From contig OU015529.1 of NCBI GenBank assembly GCA_907165065.1, positions 8,419,054-8,483,053 on the forward strand: 64,000 bases of DNA, read 5' to 3'. The notes under the pieces are model-generated. The model searched no databases. It saw only the letters and a program-made list of their open reading frames with translations, and was not told the origin of the DNA. The position numbers and the translations under genes were made by a program. This document shows, one piece after another, positions 36,214 to 51,200 of the stretch; the first letter of the stretch is position 1; every line of letters starts with the position of its first letter. This DNA comes from Caprimulgus europaeus. Its lineage: Eukaryota > Chordata > Aves > Caprimulgiformes > Caprimulgidae.

Positions 36214-39200
36214 CTGGCAAGGGACAAAGAGTTAAAGGAAATATTTTTCAGCACAATGGGACATTTTCTTTGCACCAGCCAAAGATAACCAACATAAACT
36301 CAATTTTTATTTTACACTAGGTGAAAGCATGAGTTCTACTAGACTGAGAACATAAAGTGTGTGTCTTGTCAGTTTTGGGGTTTTTAAAAATAATTACTAG
36401 TTAGTGTATAATTATTCTAAGATATGTTTGGCTTTATGCTCGGCCGCCATTAGCATTTTAATTTTGACCAGGAGCGTGTTTTTGAAGTGAATCTCTCACT
36501 CTGTTTTCCCCACTTACCACACTTTGCTTTACTCAACAAAGTGGTCTCAGGACACATCAGCTGGATTACTTTTGGTTAAAACTGAACTGAGAGGTGCTCT
36601 CCAGAAGCATACCTGATATACTACAGATGGCAGTGGGCACCTGGTCCGTGGGATCAGGTTAGAGTCAGCCCAAAGTACCCTGCCAAGTCAGGTGTACTGT
36701 TGCATCTTGCAGAGCTGTTTCTGATGGGATGCAATTTGGGTGAAAAATGTGTGCCTTATAAGTCCAGGGCTACACCCTCCTAGAATTTCAAATTTGATAT
36801 CTCTGTTCCTTGAGGAAGTCTGGCTGCAGTGCTGAGCTGGTGGGAGTAGCTGTAGTCAGCCAGATACCCAGGTACTGCCATGAAATTTGGATTAGGCTCT
36901 TATTTTCAATACTGAAATGCACCTGCTTTAAGAGACCTGATACCATTTAAAGGTGTTTTGTTTTTTTTCTCCCTTTTTCTGTTTGGTGTTTTAGTTTTTT
37001 TTATTCCCCCCCGCTATGCACAGAATGGAAGACCATTAAATTATGTACTCACATATTTCCATTTTCCCCAGACATTATTGTGAGTTCTTCAGCTCCCATG
37101 CAGCCTCTGTGTATGTGACCTAGATGCTTTTTCCAGAGAAACTCAACTTTTGAAATGTTCCCAGAAATTTCTGTATCAATATAGTTCAAGTATGTGTTGC
37201 CTGGTTTGAAAGTGCCCCTGCCAAAAAAAAAAAAGAACAGAATTGATGCTGTGTGTTCCTTACAAATGAGGAAAAAAATATGCTACAGTATAGGCAGAAA
37301 GGGAGATGAGGTGTGGGACGCTATGAGAGATGAAGCTTTGAATACTATAAACACAGTTTTATTAGGGTTTTTTTTTCAATAATTAATTTCAATAATTAAT
37401 TTTTTTCAAGAAATCAGGGATGTTAGGTAAAACTTAAGCTTAGAACATGGTCTTGGAGATTATGTTCCTTGGGGAACACACAGGGCTGTTGATGCAGACC
37501 CCTACACAGATCTGAGGCTTTCAGCTCAGACAGCAGGGGATCATATCTCAGGTCCAGAAACACCAAGTTCTGTCCTCTCTGCTGACTGGTCATTCAAGCC
37601 ATGTTGCAAAGTATTTTATAAAGTCCTTGGACTTTAGATTTTTCATACATAAAATATATATATATTTTTTTTTCTTTTTGGACAAACATTATAACAGGAC
37701 TAAACTTAAAGGAAGACTAAAAAAGCCCCATAAAAATTGTATATATATATATGAAATGCACTTTTCAATTAACCTTTTTTGTAAGAATTAGGAAGGAATA
37801 TCTCATTGACATTTTAGTTGATTTCTTCCTCCAAATCAATATTGCAATTTTTTTATTTCCCTGAAATTATTGTGGCAGTGCCGAGGCTACCTTATCTCTC
37901 CCAACGTGATTTATCCTGAGTAGCTGGAGGAAGTTCTGAGGAGTAAATATCACTTTTTCCCACTTTAGCTGAAGTCTGTGTTGCAGCTACCAGCTAGGCA
38001 AATTGGTGAAGACCACGAAGTCCTTGTATTAACCTTACTTGAGAAAGCAGAGGAAGCACCATTCTTGCTTATATAGGGAGGTTATTGTGGATCCCACTAC
38101 AGGCTTTCAGCCCATCAACCCAACATACAGGCTTGTTGGCACCTAAAGAGGAGATAGCTACTCAGAGGCATCTACAGAAGTATGCAAAGGACTTGGTTAC
38201 TTAAATTCCCATGCCTTTCAGGATGAAAACACCAGATTAGTTAGCCCAGCCTTTATCAGTATTGCCATGGGGTTTATTCTAGACATTGTTTTTGGAAAAT
38301 TAGATCTATATTCAAATAAGTCCAAGTCAAAAAGTTCTTTCAGTGTTTCTGCTTGCTCTCAACCATGAAGAAAATTGAAAATTATAGTTTATATTCATGC
38401 CTTCTGTGGTATCAGTGTTCATTATAACAGAATGCCCATTAGAGCGTGACATAAACATAGCAATTACCTCTAGGTGTTTCGCTGCAGTAGTGTATTTGCA
38501 ACCAAAGGCACTCCTGGTACAGACCACTAACAGGGCTATGCTCAAACACAGAGGAGGTTGGTTCTTCAGTATTTAAACTGTGCTCTCAACAAGGATCAGT
38601 TTATGAGATTTAAATTCACATTTATTTGGAAAAGGCCAGGCTGAGTGGACAGGAATCCCTGACTCCAGCACAGTTCATAAGCAAGCTGCAACTTTCTTAC
38701 ACATTCCCTAATGGAGGGAATGATTAAATGCCTGTACATCATGCAGTTCTTTGTCTTCTCAGAGAAGACCACTAAATGATGTCTGAGTCTAGCAGTAGCC
38801 ACAGAGCTGTTTGCTCTTGCCCACATTGCTATGCTGTCATCCTCAGATAAGAAAATACAGAGCAAGAGCAACGTGGTTCCATGAGGAACTTGAACCACTT
38901 GTCAGCTACTTTAATTACCAATGTAAATCACAGATCACATAGAGCAAGATGAGACATATAAAAATAGCTGTGTATAAATTCAATATGATAACAACAATAG
39001 AGACAATTTTTTCAACAGTCATGTTAAACTTACTTGTCAATTGTGTATTTTTTCCTGATCCCATTAGTTCCAGTCAAGGCTACAACTATACTTCCCTTCA
39101 TGGTTTCTGTTGCAGATACTCTGACATGTATCTCTTTTCTCCAGCCTTTGAAAGCAAAATGAAATAGATTATGGTTCTAAGGAGATTTATTTCCTAATAT

Positions 39201-42200
39201 ATATTATATTATTAATATATTATATTAATTAGATATTATGCATAATGTTAATTATATTAATCTATTATATTGATCTATATTATATATTTTCCTAAGATAT
39301 ATTAAACAAAACTGGCTGCTTTCCCAGGATGATCCCAATATACGATGTTGAAGGTTTTTCTTATACCTGAGCACAGCCCACCAGCTGTCGGGAGATCATG
39401 ACATCTCCCATGTCTTTTTAAGGCAGCGCAGGGCCTCAGATGCAATGGCACACATTGATATCAAGCAGTTAGGTTTGGGAAGGTTTTGTACTGGCTTTAA
39501 TTTGGGCTATTAAAAGGAGAATCTCTTCACATACTTCACAGAATTGCAAGGGTTGGAAGGGACCTCAGGAGGTCATCTAATCCAACCCCCCTGCCAAAGC
39601 AGGTTCACCCAGAGCAAGTTGCATAGGACTGTCCAGGTGGGTTTTGAACATCTCCAGAGGTGGAGACTCCACACTCTCTCTGGGCAGCCTGTCCCAGGGC
39701 TCTGGCACCCACACAGTAAAGAAGTTTTTCCTCATGTTTAAGTGGAACCTCCTGTGTTCCAGCTTGTGCTTGTTGCCCCTTGTCTTGTCACTGGCCATTA
39801 CTGAAAGGAGTCTGGCCCCATCCTCTTGACACCTGCCCTTTGGATACTTGTAAACATTAATAAGGTCCCCTCTCAGTCTTCTCTTCTCCAGGCTAAACAG
39901 ACCCAGCTCTCTCAGTCTTTCCTCATGAGAAAGATGCTCCAGCCCCTTAATCATCCTTATAACCCTAAGGTCTTAAGCTTAGATTTGGTTTCAGGCTATA
40001 GTTTCTATAAATTTAACAGTTTGTAAATGTTGAAATTAATGTATTCATTCAGATTTGAGAAATGGCTACTTCCTCTATACTCAAATTCATTTTTTTACTT
40101 TTTGCTCTTATGGAGGGGTGATATAGAATTTTTTTTGTTGTTGTTCTTAATTTTGCTTTCATATTTTAGTGCCTGGTGAATAAGGACCTCAAAGTCCATG
40201 TCTCATTTATTGCCCTTGCATTTCACCACCTATAATCAATTATAATTTATTTACAAATCTTATTTCCCAGTTCTGTGGTTGATTCTACATTAATCGCAAT
40301 TAAAACTATACTTATTACTCCCTGCTATTTTAAGTTGATGAGCTTTGCAAAACTATCCTGAAATGATCCAGTTTTATAATTTTTGTCATTAAAAAATGTA
40401 ACTTTTTAGATTTGAAATTTTGCACTTTCAACATAACATTCCTCCCACTTTCAGCTTTATAGAATTTTTGAAACCATCATCTAATTAACAAAGTTTGGTG
40501 AGGTTTCTAGCTTAGACATGAGCATCAGTTGATCTGTTTCTAGAATTATCTCAGCTTTTCCCAGATAATGCTGGTATTGCCTGTTTGTTACACACCAAAA
40601 ACTCCAGATTTTGCACTAAGTGGCACTCGTTGACTCCAGTGACTCTCTGTAGAAGTGCAAGTTATTTGTTTACACAGAATTCGTTGCCAGTTTAGAATTC
40701 ACCAACCAAAAGAAGCACTTACGAGCATATGGAGGGGAGGACCCTGTGTTTAAATAAACCTTTTGCTCTTCTTTTTCAGTTTTATGTGAAAATTTATCAG
40801 CATAATGACCCATCAGTGGGCATCCTTCCATCGGACACGGGAAGCAGTCTCCCTGGGGGAAATAACAATGTCTGTTACAAGACGTTATCTGTTTTAATTG
40901 CACTTCTTAAAGAAATCAGGGTATTTCAGCTTCTTCCCAGCTTTTTTGAAGAGGCACTTGCTTCTGTGTTCAGATCATATCTTCAGTATTTATCGCTGTG
41001 GTGAAAAAAGGAGCCGAGGTGGTCAGTTGGCTTATTTCATCTGGTTGAAAATTAGAGAGAAACAGGTTGAAAATCTGGCCTAATATGCGCCCATGCAGAG
41101 GAGCCTAGACTGTGTGTGAGAAGATCTCACAGAATGGCCTAGATTAGAAAAGACCTTTAAGATCGAGCCCTTAAGATTGAGTTAACTTCTCAATGACAAG
41201 TCCCCTACTAACCCATGTCCCTCAGCACTATGTCTACACATCTTTTAAATACTTCCAGAGATGGGGACTCCACCCCTGTCCTTGGGCAACCCCTTCCAAT
41301 GCCCAAGAATGCTTTCAGGGAAGAAATTCTTCCTCATATCTAATTTAAACCTCCCTTGGCACAACTTGAGGCTATTTCCTCTTGTCCTGTCGCTTTTTAC
41401 TTGGTTGAACAGACCCACCCCCACCTCTCTCCACCCTCCTCCAAGGGACTTGGACAGAGCCAGAAGGTCTCCCCTCAGCCTCCTTTTCTCCAGGCTAAAT
41501 AACCCCAGTTCTCTCAGCTGTTCCTCATAAGACACGTGCTCTAGACCCTTCACCAGCTTCGTTGTCCTTCTCTGGACACGCTCCAGCACCTCCATGTCTT
41601 TCTTGTAGTGACGGGCCCAGAACTGAATCCAGCACTCGAGGTGAGGCTTCACCAGTTCCAACTACAGGGGCATGGTCACTTCTCTGATCCTACTGGCCAC
41701 ACTATTTGTGATACAGGCCAGGATGCTTTTGGTCTTCTTGGCCACCTGGGCACTCTACTGACTCATGTTCAGCCAGCTATTAATCAACATCCCCAGGTCC
41801 CTCTCTGCTGAGTGGCTCTCCAGCCACTCCTCCCCAAGCCTGTTGTGCTACCAGGGGTTGTTGTGGCCAAAGTGCAGAATCCAGCATCTGGCCTTATTGA
41901 AACTCATGCAATTGGCCCTGGCCCGCCAATCCAGTCTGTCCAGATCCCTCTGCAGAGCATTTCTATCCTCAAGCAAGATCCACACTTCCACCCAGCTTGA
42001 TGTCGTCCTCAAACTGAATGAGGGTGCACCTGATCCCCTGGATCACTGATAAAGGTGTTAAACAGAGCTGGCCCCAGTACTGAGCCCTGGGGAACCCAGC
42101 GTGACCGGCTGCCATCTGGTTTTAACTTCATTCACCACCACTCTTTGGGCACGGCCATCCAAGCCGTGAGCAGCCAGTTTCTCCAGGAGAATGCTGTGGG

Positions 42201-45200
42201 AAACGGTGTCAAAGGCTTCACTAAAGTCCAGATAGATGAATCTGAGATTGAAAAAAACCATTTCCCTCACTTCACTATATTGCACAGGGTTCAAGTTTTC
42301 AAGTCCTGAATTCTGAATTCCATCAAACTCCTAAGATACGTGTTGACATTACTACAAACATTAACAACTTTTCTACAGTATTGTAACAATTCCTTTTGGG
42401 ACTAGATGGAAATAAATTCAGACTTATCTTCCTCCTTGACCAGTCCTCAGTTGCATTTCCAGAACTGGGCCACTGAAAGCCCAGTTTTATCAGAAATGAA
42501 TCACCAGGACATTATGCTGCTTTCCTTCTTGTACCACCTGAAGGTTGTGTGAGCAATGCTATGCTTTATAAATATCTCCTCTGCCCTATATACTGTGTAT
42601 GTTTATTGTTTATACAGATGTTTAAACATTTCTGAAATCCAGAGGCTGTCCTCTTGGTGATGGTTTCCACCAGGTTTAGATGGACTTCCTTCAACCAGGC
42701 TGAGTGTCCCTTATTGTTGACCTATGCAAGAGGTGAACCCAATCACTACCTCTCATTGCTCTCTAAGCTCTTCATATCTACCTTTGTAACTGGTTTTAGT
42801 GTTTATATTTACTTCCTTATTTTCTTCTAGGTCTTTTTTTGGAGTTTGCTGCTTTTACATTTTGCCTGTTTTCTGGGTATGGTCTGGATGAGAGTAGTCA
42901 TCCCATGATCCAGAGTGAAGAAATTCCAGAAATCATGAACAGAAGAAGGGCAGGACTGTAACCGTCCAGTTTTGTACTTACCAGTACAAAATCTCGGTAT
43001 GATTCACACTGATACCCAACAAATCCATTCGGAGTGATAATACTCTCAGCATAATACCGGAGGCTTCTTTTATGTCCACATCCAATAGATCTATATTCTG
43101 GGAAAAAGTCCAGGTAGAAAAAAGATTAAAGGTATACATTAACATGTTGTAGCAACACTTGTGGGTATTTTCTCCTCAAAAGTATTTGTACATATAGTGA
43201 CATCTTAGATTTAAAAAAAACCCAAAACAGTAATTAAAAGATATTAAAAGTGTGAATCCTACACTGAAACTAAAACACAGCCCTTCTAACTACCAAGAAG
43301 AAAATTAACTCTGTTGTAGCAAAACCAGGACAATTTGGTTTCATAAAAAAAAGGTGGAATTATGACTATACATCCTTTCTTGATAAGAAAGAGCTAAATT
43401 CTAATCTGTTTGTCCCTCTGCTCATGCTGAAGAGGCGGAGATACACCAAAGCAGACCTTGTGCAGCCTCCTGTCCTGCTGTGTGTATTTAACTGCTTTTA
43501 CTTTAGCATGAGAACCAAGGAGGATTTAGGAGAATTTCCCTTTGATATTTTAGAGACTGAAATAATTATAACTACAGCGTTTGTAAAGCATATAGTAGTT
43601 ACTATGAAGTAGTTTTAATTTGCTTACCATTATCACAACATGGTATTTTGTAAAACCACAGTTTCCACTCATTTCTAGAATTAAAGATAATAGTAGTAAT
43701 TATCTTAACTTCAGTGGCTTTCATTGTTTTTAAGCTCTAGCAAATCTGTGGTCATTTGACAGTGGTGATTCTGTGAAATGCTCTGAAAAGCAAGATGTTT
43801 GACAGTGTGTCCTTGATTTTGTCAGGATTATTCGAAACAAGTACATTTTTCCGTCAGAGTGAAATTTATAAGCAGTCGGTGCTGGAAAGAAGAAAGTGCT
43901 ATTTGGGTTATATTTAGAAGTTGCTTGTTACAAGTATTGTCTTAATTGGCTCTGAAGTCTCTTCTTTATCAAAGCAAAATATACTAAATTTAGGTTGTAT
44001 AAAAATAAGCTCTACTCTGCCAAAAATAGGCTGAGGTGGGGGCTCACCTAATAACAGGGTGAATTCTTAGAGGCACTGAAGTGATTGCAAGCTGGCACAG
44101 TTTATAGTGAAATCAGAATTTCATCTACTGTCAATATTTATGCATCTCAAAGACAGACCAGTTGACACAGTGTTCTTTACATGAGGAAAGAAAAAAAAAA
44201 AACACAGCAAAAACCCTCTGAAAATTATTTTTGTCTGTTTTTCTTGAAAATAATCTGCATCATCAAGGCTTCCTGAGTATGTTTTCTTTATAGCTTCTTC
44301 TTTAAATCTAGCTCAGAAGGGTCTGTGCTTTTAACTTTCAAACCCTCAGCTCTTACAGTTGGCTTACTTTGTGCTAGTGCCAAATTAACATCTATACAAT
44401 GGGAACATAAAACTCCTCTCCCTGCTGCATCAAAAGCTGTAGAAAGAAGTTACTAAATAGCATTTCTAAAGCACTTCATACATAAAAGCGCTACATAAAT
44501 ATAAATATTATCAAACGGAAGACAGATGCACAAAGTAAGGTTTAACCATGAGGCAGGAGTTAAGGCTGTCCCTATTTTTAGGAGACAGCCTTAACTGAAC
44601 AACCAACTCCATCTGCTCGTGTTCAGTAGAGCTGAACTTCTTTACCACAAAACTCTGTAAATAGCCTTGTGAAATGTCTCTGAAATTTTTTTTTGGTTTT
44701 GTTTTTTTTTTTCTGAAAATGCAGACATTCTTATGCAGTCCTATTGGAATGAGTTTTGATACCAGGTAACTTTGTGCACAGCCAGCTTGCAGTTGTCTTT
44801 GTTACCAAGTTCTCCAACCCATTCTAAGAAAGAGCATTTTTGAAAGCAAATTACTTATCTATCGGTAGGGATTTCAAAACATTTAGCTGTGAATAACAGA
44901 TGTTCTCATTTCTGTAGGTTAGGATCAGAAGACAGGATTTTGGGGATCTATTGTAGTGGATCCCAGGGTAATTCTGGTTAACTTCCCGGCTTTCTTTGAA
45001 GAACATGAACTATCACTGCAGCAGTCATTTGATCATCTTCTATGTTTTTAACCTTGTGCTGTTCCCTTTGAAGACACTAAAGCTGTTAATGGCTTGGATG
45101 AGCATGTCTAACCCAGTAATATTGGGACCAATGTCTTTCTTGGGAGAAGGGAAGCTCAGATTTTAAAATATCTATTTTTGGATTATTCTTGAGTAAAATT

Positions 45201-48200
45201 TTACTGGTCCTTCATGTGGGGAATTCCCACTGAGGTCAGTCTGTCAACACAGTAGCAAGCTCTTATAAAGGTTGTGATGAACAAGCCTGCATGTTTTAAC
45301 TGATTTATTTTTCTGGAATTTGCCCTGGTTAGTATAAAATAAAATTGGAGGGTACTTCACAGGCAGCTTTAAATGTTCCATTTTTGAGCATTCTCTCCCT
45401 ACTACAGATCTGAGCTATATAAATAATATATACATTCAAAAGGCTTTAGCTTAGCCTGGCCTTTTTTTCTAACTGTAGGTTATAATGAGGTATTACTTCC
45501 TTAAAATATGTTTACCTTTCATAAGGTCATTGATATCCCGAGTTCCAGGAGGTACACGAAGCTGCTTGCATCCTGGCATCTTCTTGCCACCATTTGGGTA
45601 AAAATCTAGGTGACCACAAGTCTGAAGAATCCCCGGAGCTGAAATGCACAATGTATCGAGGCTGATCACTCAGGTATGCTTTGGCCAACCTCTATGTTGG
45701 TGTCAACCTTTGTGTGAAAACTTACCAAAGTCAAAGAAAAGATGACCAGCATGAGTATGAATTATATCAACAAATTTTGCATCTGAAGGATCCAGCCTAA
45801 CCATTGTGGGAGTATACTGGAAAAGGGGCCCAGCTGGATCCAAACCTAAACAAATGGAGATACCTCTGAGTAAAAAATACTATATATATGTCATCACGTG
45901 CTGTGTGTACACTCTATGTTATTATATTTCTGCCTTTACTCTACAGATGAAAATCCATTTTGTGGTCCACAGCCAGCAAAACAAACAAGGTTTTAATAGT
46001 AAGGTGGCTAGAAGCATTGCAGCACAGTAAAATACTGATGGGTGCTTAGCTCACTTTTGGGGAACAGTGTTATAAGAAGAGGTTTGGGGGGCATTTTTGC
46101 ATGTTAATAAAAAATATGGAATCTTGATATGTTACCCTGAGCATGTAGGATTGTTTAAAAATTTTTATTTGGTCAAAACTCTATTTTTATTTCCAAAATA
46201 TATTGGTTGGAATTATTTCCCCTTCTTTTCGGTGACAGTGAGCTCTGCTCAGGGCTAAAGCAACACAGTTCTGATCTCACTTTCCTCAAATTGCTTATGT
46301 GACTGTGTATTGAAGACATGGCTTAGTCAGAGCAATGTCTATGCAGAGAGAAGAACTGACTGGAGAAAAAAGGAAAGCAGAAAATAGTGAGCCTTTAGAA
46401 AATGTATGAGTGTGTCATGACACCGTGGCTCTGTGTAGCTATGCAACTAGCAGCTTTCTTCCTTTTCAGAGTGTGCGTCGCTATATACTGTCTCTTCCTG
46501 ACATACTAGATATAGGGGTTTTTAATTTTTCATTTCAGATTTTAAATCTTTTGACCTGCTGAAGAGTCATATTAGTGTGAGATTTTAAAACCAAATATAA
46601 CAATGAGTTGCTAGTGTACTACAAGTCTGTTATTCCACATGTAATACAGTACTTTGTTCCTGTTCTTTTACATCATTAAAAATCATAACCAAGTGCTCCC
46701 TGGAACTTGACCTGTGAAAAGTAACCTCTGTTTAGCCACAGCTGGGACAGTTAAGCCTTTCTAATCTTTTGCAATCAAGCCTTTCTCAGAGCTGTGAACG
46801 TTGACATGGGAAATGCATGGCCTATGATGGGGCATGGCTTTGTGTGCCGTCATGCTAGCTGTATACTGTTAATTATGACAAACTACCATATTACAGTCTG
46901 GATTGTGTGTTTATAAGGCAGCAGTGATTCTTCAGTTCTCTTAAGTTGCATGAAAATATAAAACTTCTTCACCTGAAATAGCTTCAGTACCTGTTATTCT
47001 TCCAATGCCAGGTTTCCTTCTCCCTGCCTCCCCCGCGGCATGTGCTCCAAGACTGTGGCCGATTAAGTGAATGTTGGCAGGAGAGTAGCCATAATCTTTC
47101 TGTGAAGGTGTATGGAAAGTTAGAAAACAGGCATGTGAAGTGGGGGATACAAGCCTGGGACACTGCATCATGGTCCCATGCTCTGCCAGGACACTGAGGG
47201 GAGTGTCTTGGGTGGTGGGAAGTTACTGTTGCAGGTGGTGGGATCTGTACATAAAGAGAAGGAGTTCCCAACTCATCCCATCCCCACTTATATCATGCTT
47301 CTGGAAGGGAGTAATCTCTGTCAGGGAATGGCCCTTATGATAGAAAAGAAGGAAAAGGGAATTTCTGCACATAACTGCAGTTTTGCTAGGCTGTCTCCAG
47401 TCTGATGTCTTAGCCAGTAAAAAGCCCTTCATAGAATCATAGAATGGTTTGGGTTGGAAGAGACCTTAAAGCTCATCCAGTTCCAGCCCCCTGCTGTGAG
47501 CAGGGACACCTTCCACTAGACCAGGTTCATCCAACCTGGCCTTGAACACTTCCAGGGAGGAGCAGCCACAGCTTCCTTGGGCAACCTGTTTCAGTGTCTG
47601 ACCACCCTCACAGTGAAGAATTTCTTCCTAATATCTAATCTAAACCTCCCCTCTTTCAGCTTAAAGCCATTTCCCCTTGTTCTATCATTAACTGCCCTTA
47701 TGAAAAGTCCTTCCACAGCTTTTTTGTAGGCCCCCTTCGGGTATTGGAAAGCCGCTATAAGATCTCCCTGGAGCCTTCTCCATCCTGAACAGCCCCAACT
47801 CTTTCAGCCTGTCCTCATAGGAGAGGTGCTCCAATTCTTGGATCATCCTCGTGGCCTCCTCTGGACTCATTCTAACTGGTCCATGTCTCTCTTGTGTTGG
47901 GGAGCCCAGAACTGGACACAGCACTTCAGGTGGGGCCTTATGAGAGCAGAGTAGAGGGGGAGAGCAAAACTTTCAGAAACTATGGCCTGTAAGCCTTCAG
48001 GGACATGCTTATCTGTGGTCTGACAACAAAGTAGGTATTTCTGTTTGTGCAGGATTAGGGACTTTTAATGACATTTTCAGCTGTGTTATTGAGTACCTCT
48101 GAACTTCCTGACTCCATTGCATCAAATGGAAAAGTGCCACTCTAAACACAGCACTTCCCATGCAGACTATATGCCTGCTTTCACATTCCATGGATACTTT

Positions 48201-51200
48201 TACCTCAAGAAGGTTCACCAGATATACCAGCTCAGCCCCCACAATGCGGACGTTGTTAACTGCATCGGTGTACAAACCACTAGAGCCGCCTGTCCAGTCA
48301 GTCAAAATGCAGTTCACATCTTCAGTGTGAAACATGAGCTGGTGGAAAACATGAAAACAGGAGAACAAATGCAAAAAGGTATGAATTACAATTGTAGTAG
48401 GGTATATGCAAATGATATTTTGTTTTGGTCTAGCCAAGGACTCACTTTGTTTATGTGACTGGTAAAGTCACATTTTTAGTATATTAATTCCTACTAATGC
48501 TGAAGAATGAACACAAGGAGGCAGAGTGGAGGCAGTGATTTGAACACTATAATGACACACAGAAGCTTGCTTCAGTTCTGTTTTCCATTCTAGATACCTT
48601 GGCTAACTTCAGGGTATCAGCTGCTCTTAATGACAGTACCCCGGTTAAAAAAAGAGGATAGTGTAACTTCTTTATTTTTCAAGCTTAATTCTTCAAAATT
48701 TATATGTTTGGATCATCTAAAAGGATTCACAAATTTGTGTTCATGTGCTAGAATTGTTCAGCCCCAAAGTTCATATATTTTAAACAAAATTTTGTATTTA
48801 TACACTTCTGGCAATGGAACATTCTTATTTTTTCATTCTAAAACAATTTCCTTTCTGAAATGTGCCTAAATAAAAGTAAACCAAACAGCTGAACAAAGCA
48901 TTTTTTTTATTAGATCAAATGCCTCACTCAAACCAAAATGTTTATTTTGACTTTTTGCTGAGGTGAGAAAAGTGGGGTTTTTTTTTTCCCCTTTATTATT
49001 AGCAAGGAATTGAAAAATGAATTAATTATAGCTTTCCCTGTGGAAATCAATGCAGCAAAAGTGCATTTAGCAGACGGCTGAAGTGCACTATACTCATAGC
49101 TAGGAACAAGAGGGCAGTCATGTGGAAATGAGCTTCATTCTGAGTTTTTTTCCCCTCACATGAATTAACAAGAGAGCAGAGGTGTAAATTTTATGTGGGA
49201 ATTTGAAGCCAGTTAATGGGTGCTGTGGATATTTACACCTTCAAATACAAGTAAAATGACTGTCAGACAATAGTCATACCATACCCTGCATATGTTTGAT
49301 ATCCAGGGGAGGTCCAGTCCAGCAAGATGGCCATGTATAATGAAGCGAGTTTTCCTGTGTGTTCGGAAATTTGAAGCTCTGATAGTTGAAGGATTTATAG
49401 CAGAAATTTTCTGTGTAAAAAAACAAAACAAAAACAAACAAACAAAAACCCAACAAAAAAACCAAGCAAACAAAAAACACAACAAAACCAAACCCAACAA
49501 ACAACACAAGAAGGATGTCAGTGCTCCATCCCAGTGTACATTTGGATACAGAGAAGAGTGGTTAAGGCATAGTTCTGGACTCTGAAGAGAAGGGTCTTGT
49601 TCCTCACTCATAAACTGCCTTGCTAGGGGATATACATTAATCACTTCAACAAATTATTTGCTTCCTCATTAATTGAACTAATGATACTGGCATCCTTTGC
49701 ACAATGCTTTGGGACATACTGGTACGACATGCCATGTAAATACAAGATTTTATCAAGCTTGGCCTTAGAAATACAAAGATAGCATCTTCTGCAAGGTATT
49801 ATGTGCTTGACTTTGAATCTATACCTATTTTTACTTCCTTTTTCTTTGAAGAGAAGACCTTCATTGGTAAGCTTGTTTGTGTTTTATGAGAAAGTCCACC
49901 AGGGTTAAACCATCAGAGGCTGTAGGTATTTTGTGTTTATTGGGAAGACATTATTTTCTTTTAAAGAAATTCTGGTACTGGGTTGTTTTAAAACCTGACT
50001 CTTATTTTTGTTATGGTTTTGTGAGCTTAAAAGGGGATATCATCTGCTAATTAGCACACATCTCACCTTCAGTGAAAGAGTGATTGAAATTAAAACCTCA
50101 TAGGCCCTCTCAGCTCGAGATACGTTGGACTTGTTCTGAGGTGACTCAAACAGGAGAGATCATTAAACCTCTCAACTGTGTGTGACTACCATTTATATAA
50201 AAAAAACCCAACTAGGAAGCCTTTTTCATGTAATGAAAAATTGCCCCTTCTGCCTGCCTTTCATATTATTTTGCTTCATTTTTCTCGCTCTTTGTTCAAG
50301 TAAAATTCATCCTCTCTGATGGTCATTTCCCTTCTTTCATTGGTCGAGTCTATAGCTCCACAAAATTGCTTTGTGCTATTTCATTTGCTATTTCGCTCTT
50401 CTGGATAAGCCCAGCCCCTTGAGTGTCCTGCTGTGTGCTTCTCCCAGTACTTGCTGGTCTTCAGAGGAAAGGGCTGACCCACTAGTGGCACCTTTCGGTA
50501 CATTCCCATTTGATCCATCCTAAACAATCCTGCAGGCTCCTTTTAGCTGCTTCCATTTGTCACTGTCACAATCCGGAGCTTCCTCTCCCTGCCCCTAGCT
50601 TTCAGATGTTGTAGATAACCTCACCTTTTCACTTTTTTTCTTCCATAAAGCTCCAGTCTGCAGTCTCTATGCTTCTCTACTTGATGTGTTTTCATGTGGG
50701 ATAACCTGATTCAACTGTGTAAGAGAAACCTCCAAGCTCTCTCTAAGGTATATCTTAGCAAGTCTTTAGCTTTTTAGTCTTCATTTTTCCTCAGTCTCAT
50801 TGTTCAAAAAAAAGTTTAATATTTGTTTATTTTCTTTATCCACCATTTCATTCTCTTTTTGGTTACTTCCTTCTTTTTCCACATGAGATTTTATTCTCTC
50901 CATTTTTTTTTTGCTATAGTCTCCTATTTTCCTTTTTAAGCTTTCCTTTTTTTTTATTCTATTTTCCTTCCACTTCTCTGGTGAACACAGATACTTTATC
51001 TTCTGATCTTCCTTCTTAACTATTTACCTGCTCTTAGGTGTCAGTGTTAGCCACCACATAAGCAGCGCCTCTGAGACAATTGTATGCAGTTCAGAGGACC
51101 TAGTAACCATGTGTATGAAGCACATCCCTGAGTTGTGTGCATGGGCCTGAAATATGGTTTTAAGCTGAAGACACACAGGAGCCAAAACTGAGCTTTCAGT

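Noticed and set aside
37430-37620. Minus frame with [18 protein letters not shown] near gene C exon 11
   Set aside because: It looked protein-like, but has no lipase similarity, no suitable splice sites and a complete set of gene C exons exists without it.
38327-38545. Minus-strand 72-codon frame considered as gene C exon 10
   Set aside because: It lacks the WR..V strand, the phases and the splice borders. The true exon is 39145-39034, with exact phase and length match to gene B.
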